A stretch of 64,000 nt of DNA from Delphinus delphis (lineage: Eukaryota; Chordata; Mammalia; Artiodactyla; Delphinidae). How positions within the stretch are numbered: the first letter of the stretch is position 1; each line of letters opens with the position of its first letter. The notes under the pieces were generated by a model that was given only the letters and a program-made list of their open reading frames with translations, had not been told where the DNA came from and made no database searches. The stretch is from the NCBI RefSeq assembly GCF_949987515.2, contig NC_082687.1, forward strand, positions 117,843,838 to 117,907,837, in the 5' to 3' direction. The translations under genes and the position numbers were made by a program. Shown piece by piece: positions 12,001-22,005 of this stretch.

Positions 12001-12851
12001 AGCAAGATCTTTTTTGATCCACCTCCTAGAGTAATGGAAATAAAAACAAAAATGAATAAATGGGACCTAATGAAACTTAAAAGCTTTTGCACAGCAAAGC
12101 AAACCATAAACAAGACTAAAAGACAACCCTCAGAATGGGATAATATATTTGCAAACGGGTCAATGGACAAAAGATTAATCTACAAAATATACAAACAGCT
12201 CATGCAGCTCAATATTGAAAAAACAAACAACCCAATCCAAAAATGGGCAGAAGACCTAAATAGACATTTCTCCAAAGAAGACATACAGATGGCCAACAAA
12301 CACATGAAAAGCTGCTGAACTTCACTAATTGTTAGAGAAATGCAAATCAAAACTACAATGAAGTATCACCTCACATCAGTTAGAATGGGCTTCATCAGCA
12401 AAGCTACAAACAATAAATGCTGGAGAGGGTGTGGAGAAAAGGGAACCCTCTTGCACTGTTGGTGGGAATGTAAACTGATACAGCCACTATGGAGAACAGT
12501 ATGGAGGTTCCTTAAAAAACTAAAAATAGAATTACCATATGACCCAGCAATCCCACTACTGGGCATATACCCAGAGAAAACCCCAATTCAGAAAGACACA
12601 TGCACCCCAATGTTCATTGAAGCCCTATTTACAATAGCCAGGACATGGAAGCAACTAAATGCCCATTGACAGATGAATGGATAAAGAAGATGTGGTACAA
12701 ATATACAATCGAATATTACTCAGCCATAAAAAGGAACCAAATCGGGTCATTTGTTGAGATGCGGATGGATCTAGAGACTGTCATACAGAGCGAAGTAAGT
12801 CAGAAAGAGAAAAACAAATATCATATATTAACGCATATATGTGGAGTCTAG
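9014..12851 (+). pseudogene. L1 ORF2 remnant (endonuclease-reverse transcriptase)
   Basis: The start MVIGTYISIITLNLNGLN is the apurinic-endonuclease-like domain. 'QETHF' and 'SDHS' are present, but the usual GDFNT motif reads GDFDT (about 9440). A one-base loss near 9618 shifts frame ('GTFSR*'). Further breaks lie near 10230, 10610, 10760, 11535 (T-run), 12316 (stop) and 12669. The RT palm is legible: motif A '[11 protein letters not shown]', motif B '[15 protein letters not shown]', motif C 'LFADDMILY'. The C-terminal Cys-rich segment '[18 protein letters not shown]' and final 'MEYYSAI'-like terminus (here IEYYSAI) end at 12851. Non-functional. Confidence 0.93.
9790..9837 (+). repeat. 24-bp in-frame tandem duplication inside ORF2
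   Basis: Two identical 24-bp units lie at 9790-9813 and 9814-9837, duplicating ITEEIKEE in the linker between endonuclease and RT. The equivalent segment of the second L1 (about 33830-33855, reverse strand) has one unit, so the duplication is specific to this copy or its lineage. Confidence 0.9.
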
Positions 12852-13107
12852 AAAAATGGTACAGATGAACCGGTGCGCAGGGCAGAAATTGAGACACACA
12901 TGTAGAGAACAAACGTATGAGTACCAAGGGGGGAAAGCCACGGGGGGATTTGGATGGTGGTGTGATGAATTGGACGATTGGGATTGACATGTATACACTG
13001 ATGTGTATAAAATTGATGACTAATAAGAACATGTTGTATAAAAAGAAATAGAAAATACCTGTTTATTAGGTTTATAGACATGTGTGCAATAAAAAAAAAA
13101 AAAAAAC
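12852..13107 (+). other. L1 3' UTR and first poly(A) tract
   Basis: Follows the ORF2 stop. It lacks the 'tatactccaataaa' tail seen in the other L1 copies here. Instead 'aagaacatgttgtataaaaa' at about 13025 runs into an A-rich patch (13040-13055), a short segment, then AATAAA (13088-13093) merging with an A-run ending at 13106. The A-rich patches may mark successive poly(A) tails. Confidence 0.7.
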
Positions 13108-13584
13108 GCTACTGTTACCATGGGAAAAAAAAGGATATGTAAGTAAAAAAAGAAAAGCTAACTGGGCTTCCAACATGCATCCCATTTTCTCCTTTTATGG
13201 GTCCCTTTCTTGGTTTATGGCATCCTTATCCACCGGTTGATCAAATTAGCAAATATAAAGCCATTCCTTCTGCCTTCACACATGCTCTTTCCTCTGTCTG
13301 GTAACATCTCTGCTTTCTATTTGATCCACCTGACAAAATTTCTCATATCTTTTTAGACCCATTTCAAGCACTAGCTCCAGTGTGAAGGTTTCCATGAATC
13401 CTCTTCTGCACATCACCTTTACATGATGCCCACAGAACAAAATGCCAAGAGCAAAAAGAAGAGGGATAACCTAATTGTCTAAAGTCTGTTTCCTTAATAG
13501 GACATTAACATCTTTGAGCACAGGGTCGGTTCTTATTCACCTTTTACCTGCCTGGTGTTTAGCGGTAAAAAGAAAAAAAAAAAG
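13108..13584 (+). other. Probable L1 3'-transduced flanking sequence
   Basis: This non-L1 sequence lies between the L1 poly(A) (ending 13106) and a second A-rich tract (13566-13584). It sits inside the 12-bp TSD, so it arrived with the L1. Its core is an L2 3' fragment. No clear AATAAA is seen upstream of 13566. A separate later insertion is less likely because no TSD of its own was seen at 13108. Confidence 0.75.
13255..13560 (+). mobile_element. L2 3' fragment carried inside the transduced segment
   Basis: 'acacatgctctttcctctgt' near 13280, 'ttcaagcactagctccagtg' near 13365 and 'gagcacagggtcggttctta' near 13517 follow the sense L2 3' end in the right order. If the transduction reading is correct, this L2 was fixed at another locus and moved here as a passenger. 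Confidence 0.6.
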
Positions 13585-13596
13585 AAGCTCAAACTG
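13585..13596 (+). repeat. Right target-site duplication of the 7.17-13.58 kb L1
   Basis: An exact copy of 7157-7168 (aagctcaaactg), immediately after the second A-rich tract and continuing directly into the MIR right half. Confidence 0.85.
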
Positions 13597-13735
13597 TAGC
13601 TGTGAGGTAGGAATTATGTACATTTTTACAGATTATGAAATAGAGGGTTTGAAAATTAAGTAATTTTTCCACAATTACACAACTGATGAGTAGGGACTTG
13701 AATGCAGTGAGTCCAAAGCTCACACTTCTTCTTTC
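13597..13735 (-). mobile_element. MIR, right half
   Basis: 'gctgtgaggtaggaattatg', 'ttttacagattatgaaatag' and 'agtccaaagctcacact' follow the antisense MIR consensus in order and continue the left half at 7112-7168. Confidence 0.65.
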
Positions 13736-13759
13736 CACCATGTTGTGCTGTTTTTAAGT

Positions 13760-14480
13760 GTCAGGAAGGGAAGAAAGCCTTAGAAGGAAGAAAGCACATG
13801 TCCTATTTGGAGAGGCCACCAGGTTTGACTGGAACATGTGGAAGTTAAGGGAAAGTAGTAGGAAATAAGACAGGGAATATGTGCCGGGTCCATATTTAGA
13901 AGGATCTCAAATACCAGGGTGAAAGTGCTAATTTGCTGGGAAGTGAAGAGCCCTTGAAGGCTTTAGAGCCAGAGAGTGAGTTGAGAGCTGAGGGTAAGAA
14001 AGAATCTGACCGCAGTGCCAGAGTGGACAGGAGAAGAGAAGATGCACTTCTTCCTCCCTCCCCTGTTATGGAGCTCCAGTTAGAAACAAGAAGGGCATAA
14101 ACAAGACAGAGGAAGTGAGGGTCAAAGAGAGAGAACGCAAGAAATATTTTGGAGATAGAAGCTACATGACTTGACGACTGCCAGAATTTAAGGGGCAAAG
14201 TAGAAAGAAGAGTTGAAAATAACTCAGTGATTATAAACATGAAGGTATGAAAAAAAAAGAATTCCTATTACCTGCAAACCAGAGAAGGATCTCCTCTGGG
14301 GGAGAAAGTTATTAAACTGGCTTAGGATAAGCTGAATTTATGGTTCAGATAGGTGAGCTAGGAAATAACAGCTAATAAACAGCTGAGAATGTGAGTCTGA
14401 AGCTCCAGAAATAGGCCTGAGATGAGGATGTATGTTTAGTCTGTGTAGGAAATGTTGATTGAGTTAGAAGAGAGAAACCT
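13760..14480 (-). mobile_element. L2 fragment, antisense
   Basis: 'gaagtgaagagcccttgaag' and 'agaatctgaccgcagtgcca' match the reverse complement of the L2 segment upstream of its 3' UTR, and 'gtgagtctgaagctccagaa' fits further upstream. The copy is diverged, with no coding frame left. Confidence 0.5.
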
Positions 14481-15053
14481 GGAAACTAATGAAGATTAGG
14501 AAAAAATTGATTTTTAATCTATCTCGAATAGTAGAGACACCGCATCAGAATTATTACTCTTCATCTAGATCCTGCAAAGGCAAAAGTTTTCTTCCATACT
14601 TGTGTATGTCAGACATTTGCTAAAATTATAGATTCCAAAGTACGTGTGTTTCAGTTGATACCTCTGCTTCGTTATTTAGTCATCTTGTGAACCTCATCTT
14701 TTGCTGTCTGCTTTAATAAAAAATTGTGATGCCAAGCATAAAAATGAATCCTTTGAGAATAAATCATGTTTAATATATATTTAATACTGAAGTTCATCAG
14801 AGGTAATGAGACATATGTTTTGATTCCTATCTACTGACTTCAAAGCGCTTTAAATTTGTTTCAGCTTCTTGCTAAAGTCTTGAAAAAAAAATTTTACTCA
14901 CTGACAGTTATGAACAAAGTACGGGATAGAAATGATTTAAAAAGGGAGCCATGGTAAAAATATCATAAGAATAATAAAAATATACTTTAGCTTTTTCTGT
15001 TTCTCCTTTTTTTTTCTTCTTTTAAACACGCTGTTCTTCTAAATATTAGGACT
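14481..15053. other. Unassigned AT-rich DNA
   Basis: No supported gene or repeat. Confidence 0.4.
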
Positions 15054-15069
15054 CAGTGACATGTGTTTT

Positions 15070-15288
15070 TTTTTGTTTGTTTGTTTTTTGTTTTTGCGGT
15101 ACGCGGGCCCTCTAACTGTTGTGACCTCTCCCGTTGCGGAGCACAGGCTCCGGACGCGCAGGCTCAGCGGCCATGGCTCACGGGCCCAACCGCTCCGCGG
15201 CATGTGGGATCTTCCCGGACCGGGGCACGAACCCGTGTCCCCTGCATCGGCAGGTGGACTCTCAACCACTGCGCCACCAGGGAAGCCC
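15070..15288 (-). mobile_element. CHR-1-type SINE, near-intact, 16-bp TSD
   Basis: The reverse strand runs from 'gggcttccctggtggcgcag' at 15288 through 'gggttcgtgccccggtccgg', 'ggccatggccgctgagcc'-type body and 'ggagaggtcacaacagtt' to a T/G-interrupted A-tail at 15070. Perfect TSD cagtgacatgtgtttt at 15054-15069 and 15289-15304. Low divergence suggests a fairly recent insertion. Confidence 0.95.
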
Positions 15289-15304
15289 CAGTGACATGTG
15301 TTTT

Positions 15305-16165
15305 AAGAAAAACATGTAAAAGTCTAATAAACATTAATTGAGAAGTGATTTGTATTAAAAGAGGAGTATTTGCTTTATAAATATTTAGCATTGCTAACTC
15401 AGTGCATTTAAGCATTTATTGGCAGATATTAAATTATTTTGTAGAGAGAGACAGTACTGAGGCTTAAAACAATAGTAACACAAACTAGCTTTAATGGAAG
15501 CTATTCTGTTCTGTTGGTATATAGCCTCGTGTTTCTGAAACTGTGCTAAGGGTACCACATTAACCTGTGCATTGTGCATAAACATGGGAACACGCAGCAG
15601 TGAGTAACTTAAAGGGATGGTTAGAACATGGGCGGAAATAACATCTTAACAAAAGAAGGATACATTTTTAGAGAAATGACAAGAGAAGGGAAGAGGACTT
15701 TGAACTTCTTGGGGCAGCAGATTGTGGGAAGGGAAATATATGGGGAAACTAATGGTATATAAAGGCTAGCTTTAGCAAGATTTGTTAGGTACATTCCTCT
15801 GGTGCCATCTCTAGGCTGATAAGGGTCAAGAATTTTTCTGGTGATTAATTTTCCTCCTTTCTAGTAGAGAGTATATATCTTGTTTTTAGACAAGTCGAGG
15901 GGGAGGGCAGAGAGCTTTTCTTGTATCTGCTTTTTTCTCTATTGCTTTCAGCTCAAAATAATTCTAAGCCAAAGTGACATATTTTTGGGGTGGCATATTC
16001 TGCTACCCTTCACAAGCTTTCAGCTGGGACTTAAGAGTTACTGCCAGTTGAACATAAATCATAAAATGAAATGTATCTAGAACTGCATATAAGTTAATGG
16101 AAAGTTCAGGTTTGATCATATTATTTTTATTTACATTCAACGTTAAGATTACAAAGATTTCTTGT
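15305..16165. other. Unassigned non-coding DNA
   Basis: No gene or repeat could be supported. The TATA-like 'ggtatataaagg' at about 15752 has no associated transcript features. Confidence 0.4.
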
Positions 16166-16171
16166 CTTGAG

Positions 16172-16275
16172 AAGAATCACCTGGGGTGTTTGGTCGTGTA
16201 GCCCAGGTCTCTCCTTGGAGAATCTGATTCAGTGGGTCTGGAATGGGGCCTTGGGTTTTATATTTTTAACTGGAA
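16172..16275 (+). mobile_element. MER5A-like hAT transposon fragment
   Basis: 'gaatcacctggggtgtttgg' and 'gagaatctgattcagtgggt' match the partly palindromic MER5A-type non-autonomous hAT elements. Both ends are eroded. Confidence 0.5.
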
Positions 16276-16380
16276 CCCCTTGCTATTCAATATGTGGGCC
16301 AAGCACCAATAGTATTGGCAGCATCCGAGGGCAGACTCTGGGAACCCACCCTAGACTTAAATCATAATTTGCATTATAAT
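16276..16380 (+). mobile_element. hAT-type (MER20-like) fragment
   Basis: 'caatatgtgggccaagcacc' and 'tattggcagcatccgagggc' resemble the left part of MER20-family elements, followed by a short right-end-like 'taatttgcattataataag'. Weakly supported. Confidence 0.35.
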
Positions 16381-16442
16381 AAGTACTCCTTATAATAAGT
16401 ATTCCTCGTATTTGTACAGGTTTAAGAGGCATCACTCTAAAT

Positions 16443-16618
16443 CAGTGGTTCTCAAAGGGTACTTCCAGACTTAGCAGCAGCAACATCACCAGAGAACTTG
16501 GAGTTGCACATTCTCAGGCCCTACCCCACACCTACTGAATGAGAAACTGTGGGTTTGGAGCCTAGCAATCTGTGAGCCCACCAGGAGATTCTAATGCATG
16601 CTAAAGTTTGAGAACCAT
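16443..16618 (+). mobile_element. MER20 hAT-Charlie non-autonomous transposon
   Basis: Starts 'cagtggttctcaaagg' and ends 'aaagtttgagaacca', giving the expected terminal inverted repeats. The interior, 'caacatcaccagagaacttg', 'cctactgaatgagaaactgt' and 'gcctagcaatctgtgagc', follows the MER20 consensus in order and nearly full length. No coding capacity. Confidence 0.8.
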
Positions 16619-16799
16619 TTCTGTACATGATTCTTATCATTCAGGAAGATGGGGACACATGATCTAATCCCACAAGGGTTGTTTAAATTAGGAGTCTCAA
16701 CTTTGTACATGAGAGTCATTTTTAAAAAATGGCAAGCCACATGACCACAATTTAATCAGAATATTTAGGATGTGGATTTTTTAAATGTTCTGTTTTTAA

Positions 16800-17330
16800 T
16801 GTCCAGGTAGGGTTGAAAGGTGACTGTTTTAATTCATCAGCAAATCCACCAGCCAGTGCTAGAAATAAACAGGCTGCCAGCATCCTTTCACTTTGTACTG
16901 TCTTAGATCTGACACATTTGCCTGATGTGGAGTACTTGTTGGGAGATACACCTCATGAATTTCTCATGTTCCTACATGGTTGCTGGGTATACCAAGAATA
17001 CCAGGCCATGAGGGCTCTCTACCTGGGCCATTTCTTCGGGTTTTATTTTCAGGGAACAACCTTGAGGAATGAAGTAATGTTCCTCTGGGACAAAGAGTAA
17101 CATTCCTTACCTCTTGCTGTACAATGGTGGGTTCTCCAAGGTCAGTGGCGTATGTATCCATCTGAGCCCTCCTCTGCATTGCCCCAGGGCGATTGGCAAA
17201 GCAAGGGAGATGGATGCTCGAGCTCCTTCCTGTGCCGTGTGTAGTAAAGTCTTTTATTTCTGACCCAGAAGTGCCATATCTTCTACCAGTATTTAGAACT
17301 AGTTTCAGGTGAACTTATTAAATTGTAAAT
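16800..17330 (+). mobile_element. Possible LTR remnant
   Basis: The right part ('tagtaaagtcttttatttct', 'gacccagaagtgccatatct', 'ttcaggtgaacttattaaat') resembles the poly(A)-signal/U5 region of old mammalian LTRs. A 95-codon frame at 16813-17100 overlaps it but has no recognisable domain. The family is not assigned and the boundaries are approximate. Confidence 0.3.
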
Positions 17331-17369
17331 AGGATAACATCAGATCCCATACTGACCTATCACTTAGAT

Positions 17370-17475
17370 GGCCTCTTTTCACTTAGATCTTGCTCTTTAG
17401 ACTATAGTCTAAAGAGCTGGCTTTAGACTATCACTCTGGCCTCTTTTCACTTAGATCTTGCTCTTTAGACTATAG
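17370..17475. repeat. 38-bp direct repeat with an internal palindrome
   Basis: An identical 38-bp block starting 'ggcctcttttcacttag' lies at 17370-17407 and 17438-17475. The end of copy 1 forms a perfect 26-bp palindrome at 17392-17417 (half-site gctctttagacta). Flanks before each copy are also similar (about 17355 and 17422), so the duplicated unit is nearer 68 bp. Confidence 0.9.
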
Positions 17476-17789
17476 TTGAGTATTTATGGCCCAATGAGCC
17501 ATAGACTTCATTCTTGCCTATATCTGGGATCCTCCCTCTGGTTACTGTTCAGCTTCAGTGCGCTCAGGATAGTGCTCCACTTTTGGCAGCCTGACTCCAG
17601 AGGGTCCCTGCCCATCAGCATCTGCCTTGGGCTCCAACTAGGCCTATCTAGGCCCCAGAAGAGGACCAAATTTTATTGTGTAAAAGCACATAAATCTTTG
17701 TAGTAGTAATAACCTCAAACATTTGTATAGCATGTTACAACTATCAGTGTGCTTTCATAAAAATCATCTTATTTTATTTTTATTCTGTA
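17476..17789. other. Unassigned non-coding DNA
   Basis: No gene supported. The frame at 17476-17703 has no recognised domain. Confidence 0.4.
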
Positions 17790-17868
17790 TTTAATAACTA
17801 GCCTAGTACCTTGCATGTAACAGGCATTTTTTATTATATTTGTTTCTTTGAACAAATGAATATCCATG
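17790..17868 (+). mobile_element. L2 or MIR 3'-terminal fragment
   Basis: 'gcctagtaccttgcatgtaa' followed by 'caggcattttttattatatt' and 'gaacaaatgaat' resembles the shared 3' ends of L2/MIR (…tagcacagtgcctggcacatag…). Short and diverged. Confidence 0.4.
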
Positions 17869-19219
17869 AGGAAACTCATGCACTTAGAAATAGATGAAGA
17901 AAGGAAAAAAGAAGATTCTGTGTTTGTTGACATGGGTAAGGTACCTTACCTCTTTGATGAAAAAGTACCTGAATTATGTTAACCATCCTTGATCATCATC
18001 CTCTTTGTGATTATCATCTTTTTCATTTGTATTAAGTGAATTCACACATTGTGTTGTTTTGACAGAATGGTTTTTTTCTTCCTCTTAAAGAATTGCCATA
18101 CTAAAAAGACAGATGTATATCATCAAGTCAATCAACAGCCTTTACTGACTTTATACTCTATTTCATTTATGGCTAGTTGTTTTAGCCTTTTGGACTGTCT
18201 TCCCACCCCTTTTAATCTGAATAGTTAATCCTTCCTATAACTTGCTAATGACATACCCCAAGAAGGACTGAGGAGTGATTTGCAATTATAGGGCAGCAGC
18301 TTCTGCCCTCTAGGCTTGTCAGTGCTTCCAAACAAATCAGTTCCACTCTTCCAGCTGCTTAGGGAGGCCCTGCTGGGCTTGGTTACTCTAATGGTGGGCT
18401 ACTCCCTCCCCACCCCACTGCCCTCCAAAGCACAACCAGGAGTGGTTTCCTGATGCTTGATGCTAAACCAGGGGGGAAAGGGAGATGTCTGGAAATGTGA
18501 ATCCTTAATTAGCCTTCACTGCCCTACAGCAATAAGATACTTTGAAGAGAATGGAAGAGGTAAAGGCTACCTGGCTTTAGCCCGAATCTTTCTTATTCAT
18601 TTTCTGCCTCCCCAGCTCTGTTCTTGGAGGGATTTAGGTATCCTGGAGGGCAGTAAAATTATAGGATTGTTATTAAACCAAAAATGAAAAGGGGAGTAGG
18701 GCAATTAAACAGAAAATTTGGTTAATAAACATAGTCTTAAGTCTCCTTTTATTGTTAGTACTAGAATTTTGCTTTCCGTGAATAACCTGAATAAATATGC
18801 CAGGTCTTCACTTTATTTTTTCAAATGCAAAGAGAAAAGCACCTCGGCATTGAATGAGCTTGAAGGAGTCAGCTGGGCACCTTGTCCTAAGCCTCCTGGT
18901 GTAGGGAGTTCCCTTTTACTTGGTAAACAAAAATTGTGCCCAATGGCTTCTGTCTAAGAATGCCTCATAGATTTTGAAGTAAAAATGGCAAAATCTTTCA
19001 TTATTTTCCATGCTTTGCTGTTTTGTTGTTATTGTACATGGAAATAAACAAGGGTTCAGAGTTCTTTAAAAGGCCTTTAAGTTGCCATTGGAAACCTGAG
19101 TATGTTTGAAAATATGTAAAAAAAAAAGTGTATTCTGGGAACACGGATTCCATACTGTGAAGGGGCAGGATGAAAAAAAGCTAAATATTGTCCACATTAC
19201 AATGAGCATAAAATGATTT
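17869..19219. other. Unassigned non-coding DNA
   Basis: No gene, RNA or confident repeat identified. Short open frames at 18457-18687 and 18718-18957 carry no recognisable domain. Confidence 0.4.
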
Positions 19220-19711
19220 TGTTGCAGGCAGAGGGACCCCTTCCAGAGCCTGAGAGTGGGCTCTTGTCTAGCACTCGGAAATGAATTGTCCAAAGAGACA
19301 GACGTGCTGCCCGGGTGGAGAGCAGCAGGCTAAGGGAACCCAGGAGAACTGCTCTGCCACATGGCTCGCAGTCTCGGTTTTATGGTAATGGGGTTAGTTT
19401 CCGGGTTGTCTCTGGCCAATCGTTCTGACTCAGGGTCCTTCCTGGTGGCCCGCGCGTCACTCAGCCAAGATGGATTCCAGCGAGAAGGATTCTGGGAGGT
19501 TGGTAGGACATGTGGACTGGCGTCTCCTCTCTCCTTTTGACCTTTCCTGAATTCTGCCGGTCAGTGGGTACCTTGTTGGTTCCAGGGCCTCCTGTAGTAA
19601 GAGAACTCATGCGAGTGGTTATTGTCGTGCCTGACCAGGGCTGGTGGCTTTGGTCATTGGTTCCCCTCACGGTTTCAGTGCTTACAGGGGATTTTGATTC
19701 AGAGAATGTCA
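19220..19711 (-). mobile_element. Probable solitary LTR (ERV1-like)
   Basis: Bounded on the plus strand by 'tgttgcagg' and 'gaatgtca' (TG…CA), about 490 bp. The interior ('ttagtttccgggttgtctct', 'cactcagccaagatggattc', 'gcgagaaggattctgggagg') resembles a cetartiodactyl ERV LTR read in antisense, as far as can be recalled. The segment that would carry the poly(A) signal near 19300 seems deleted. It is GC-richer than its surroundings. No TSD found and no internal region nearby. Confidence 0.5.
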
Positions 19712-21654
19712 TGGAATCATAATTTATTACTAATAGGGTTTAGTGACACTTTTTTATGTTAAACATTTAGGAAAATAATCTCACCAAAAATATATAACAT
19801 TTATATAACATGTCTCATTGATGCAGTATAGGAGCAGATAACAAGGTGAGTGGCTTCAAAAACAAACAAACAAACAAACAAACACAAAAAAGACAGATTA
19901 CATTAGGCCTCATAGAGAAACCCAGAGAGCCTATAGGCAGAACAAAAAGAAATTGAAAGCTGTGTACCACACAAATAGAGGTGCCATTCCTTACATGTGA
20001 GCAGCTGCAGCAAGAATTTACCGCACTTATTGGATGGGAGGGAAGCTCATTAAGTTCTATACAACTAAGAACAAACTTCAGAAACTATAGAATTGTTTAT
20101 GGTGCATCTTTAAATAAAACTGAAACGTAGAGGTTTCAGTTGGGTAACCTAAGAACACTTGGTACTTATCAATTCCTGATTTAAAAAAAGTAACAATTCT
20201 AGTAAGTCTTTTAGGAAATATGAATGGTGTGGAATACAGAGGAAGTTAGTTTACAGTAAAACCCCTGTGTGATAAAAAAAAAAAATTATTTGACTTTTAA
20301 AACATTTTATTAGCCTCTACCTGAGGTTGAGTATTACCTGTTCCTTAGCTTGAATGAAGGGAAAATGGAAGAATCACACAATATGATTTATAAGATTTTT
20401 TCCTATACATAATCATGCTCATTAAAACTTTATATTTTCCTCATTCTATAGTTTGGATTCAGTCAGTATTGATGTTTCAACTCGGGATTTTACAAAGTAA
20501 AGGCAGAATTCCTTTAAGTATTTCAGATATAGGAATTGAGTAAAACCTGCTCAATCAAGATTTGTACCCAGAGTTGTGAGAATGAGTAAGTCATTCCGCA
20601 ATCCTCTCCTGAAAGTTGGGAGCGGCCTTGAAGGTCCATCCCTATAAGGCTGTGCTGCTTCTTAGCCTACCTTTTCTCAAAGCAAGTTGTATTTGGCTAT
20701 GTTTGAAATGCTCTTCTCAGTATGCTAATTCCTAGCATCTCATATAATTACTGTTTTAAGCAATCAGTTTCCAATTCACATGATGTTGTGTTATAAGAAT
20801 CTCTTTCACATGCTTTAAATGCTTCTTGTGTCCTCAATGCGTAATTAAGGATGACTTCCTGTTGAGTTATGGTGGTTTCTGGTATATTTTCATTAGAACT
20901 CAGTGACTGGAATAGTTTTACTTAAAACTTTTGTGTAAGAATCTATAACTTTTATAGATTAAAAAAATGGTGTTCAGAATATGATGCTCCATGGTACAAT
21001 ATGCCAACTTCAAAAAAATGAGTTTGCATCAAAGATAAAGATTGGCAGGGCATCAAGATCATACTTACCATATAAAGGTGCTGTTGTATTTTAATTTCAA
21101 AAAAAATGACAGACTAGCGTTTTAGAATAAGAAGTGCTGAGAAACTGATGTTTGAGGAAGAAGATATATGGTATCAGTGGACTTTATTATAACTGTATAT
21201 TAGGAGGAAACTTAGAGGTATTTTGGGACCAAAACTTGACATTTTCAGGTTATGTATAGGAAAGTAAATTCCAACAAATATGAAAAATGTCTTTTTAAAA
21301 ATTTTATCTTTGAGGAGAAGACAAATATATTCATTAATGTAGTCTCTATTAATAATAGAAAGGGGCCAAATGGTACTCAGCTTAAGATTTTACCTAAAGA
21401 TTTATATTTAAATTAAATATTTTATTATTTAATTTTAATAGGTAAACTTAAAAAATGTGTTCTCCATTAATACCTGTTTCATTTTACTCACATCTCCCAG
21501 CTATCAATACTTTGTTTTTTAGCACACCTTTATTATCTATTATGTACGGTTAGTGCTAGATTTTCAATGGGATTGAGTCCAAAGGTAAATATAACATGAT
21601 CCCTGTCCTCAGAAGAGACAAAAATACATGAACATTTATTAAAGCTAATTAACT
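19712..21654. other. Unassigned AT-rich DNA with a (CAAA)n tract
   Basis: Contains a (CAAA)n run at 19859-19884 and an A-run at 20273-20284. No frame above 60 codons and no confident repeat family. It is the longest block here without an assigned element. Confidence 0.4.
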
Positions 21655-21659
21655 AATTA

Positions 21660-22005
21660 GAGTAGCGTTTCTCAATTTTTTTTTTGATATCAGGACTCCT
21701 TTAGACTCTTAAAAATTGTTTAGGATCCCAAAGAACTTCTGTTTGTATAGCTAATATTAGTATTTACCACATTAGAAATTAAAATGAGAAAAATTAAAAT
21801 ACAAACATACAATAATAATACATTCATTCCTTTAACTGTCGGAATGATAATCTTATCCCATGTTGTGTGGCCTGTGGAAAACTCTGCTGTACGTACATTT
21901 GTGAGAAAATGAGAATGAAAAAGGCAAATAATGTCTTTGCAATATTGAGAAGATATTCTTGACTTTGTGAAGTTTCTGAAAGGGTCTTGAGGACCCCCCA
22001 AAATG
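21660..22005 (+). mobile_element. hAT-Charlie-like transposon remnant
   Basis: Left end 'gtagcgtttctcaatttttt' with 'caggactcctttagactctt' and 'ggatcccaaagaacttctgt'; right end 'gaaagggtcttgaggacccc'. This is the pattern of hAT-Charlie non-autonomous elements (ends related to cagtggttctcaa). The right terminus is lost. The frame at 21720-22001 (-) lies inside and is not a gene. Confidence 0.5.

Larger units (their letters stand above)
7169..13584 (+). mobile_element. Full-length, inactivated L1 with a 3' transduction
   Basis: Order: 5' UTR (7169-8079), ORF1 remnant (8080-8955), ORF2 remnant (9014-12851), 3' UTR and first poly(A) (to about 13107), then about 477 bp of non-L1 DNA and a second A-rich tract (13566-13584). 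One 12-bp TSD encloses the whole block. The 5' end 'ggcctgaaccaagatggcag' carries the CAAGATGGC motif found at L1 5' ends, so the copy is not 5'-truncated. Both frames are broken by frameshifts and stops, so it is immobile. Confidence 0.92.

Noticed and set aside
15134..15319. Recurring ~60-90-codon frames of the 'HGPSRSAACGIFPD' type as a protein family (also near 33003-33284, 40435-40691 and 57236-57497)
   Set aside because: They are translations of CHR SINEs in antisense; the similarity is due to the repeat, not a gene family.
16813..17100. 95-codon open frame as a host gene
   Set aside because: No recognisable domain, no splice-site framework, and it overlaps a likely LTR remnant.
17370..17475. 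CRISPR-like array
   Set aside because: Only two direct copies in mammalian DNA; better explained by a local template-switch duplication.
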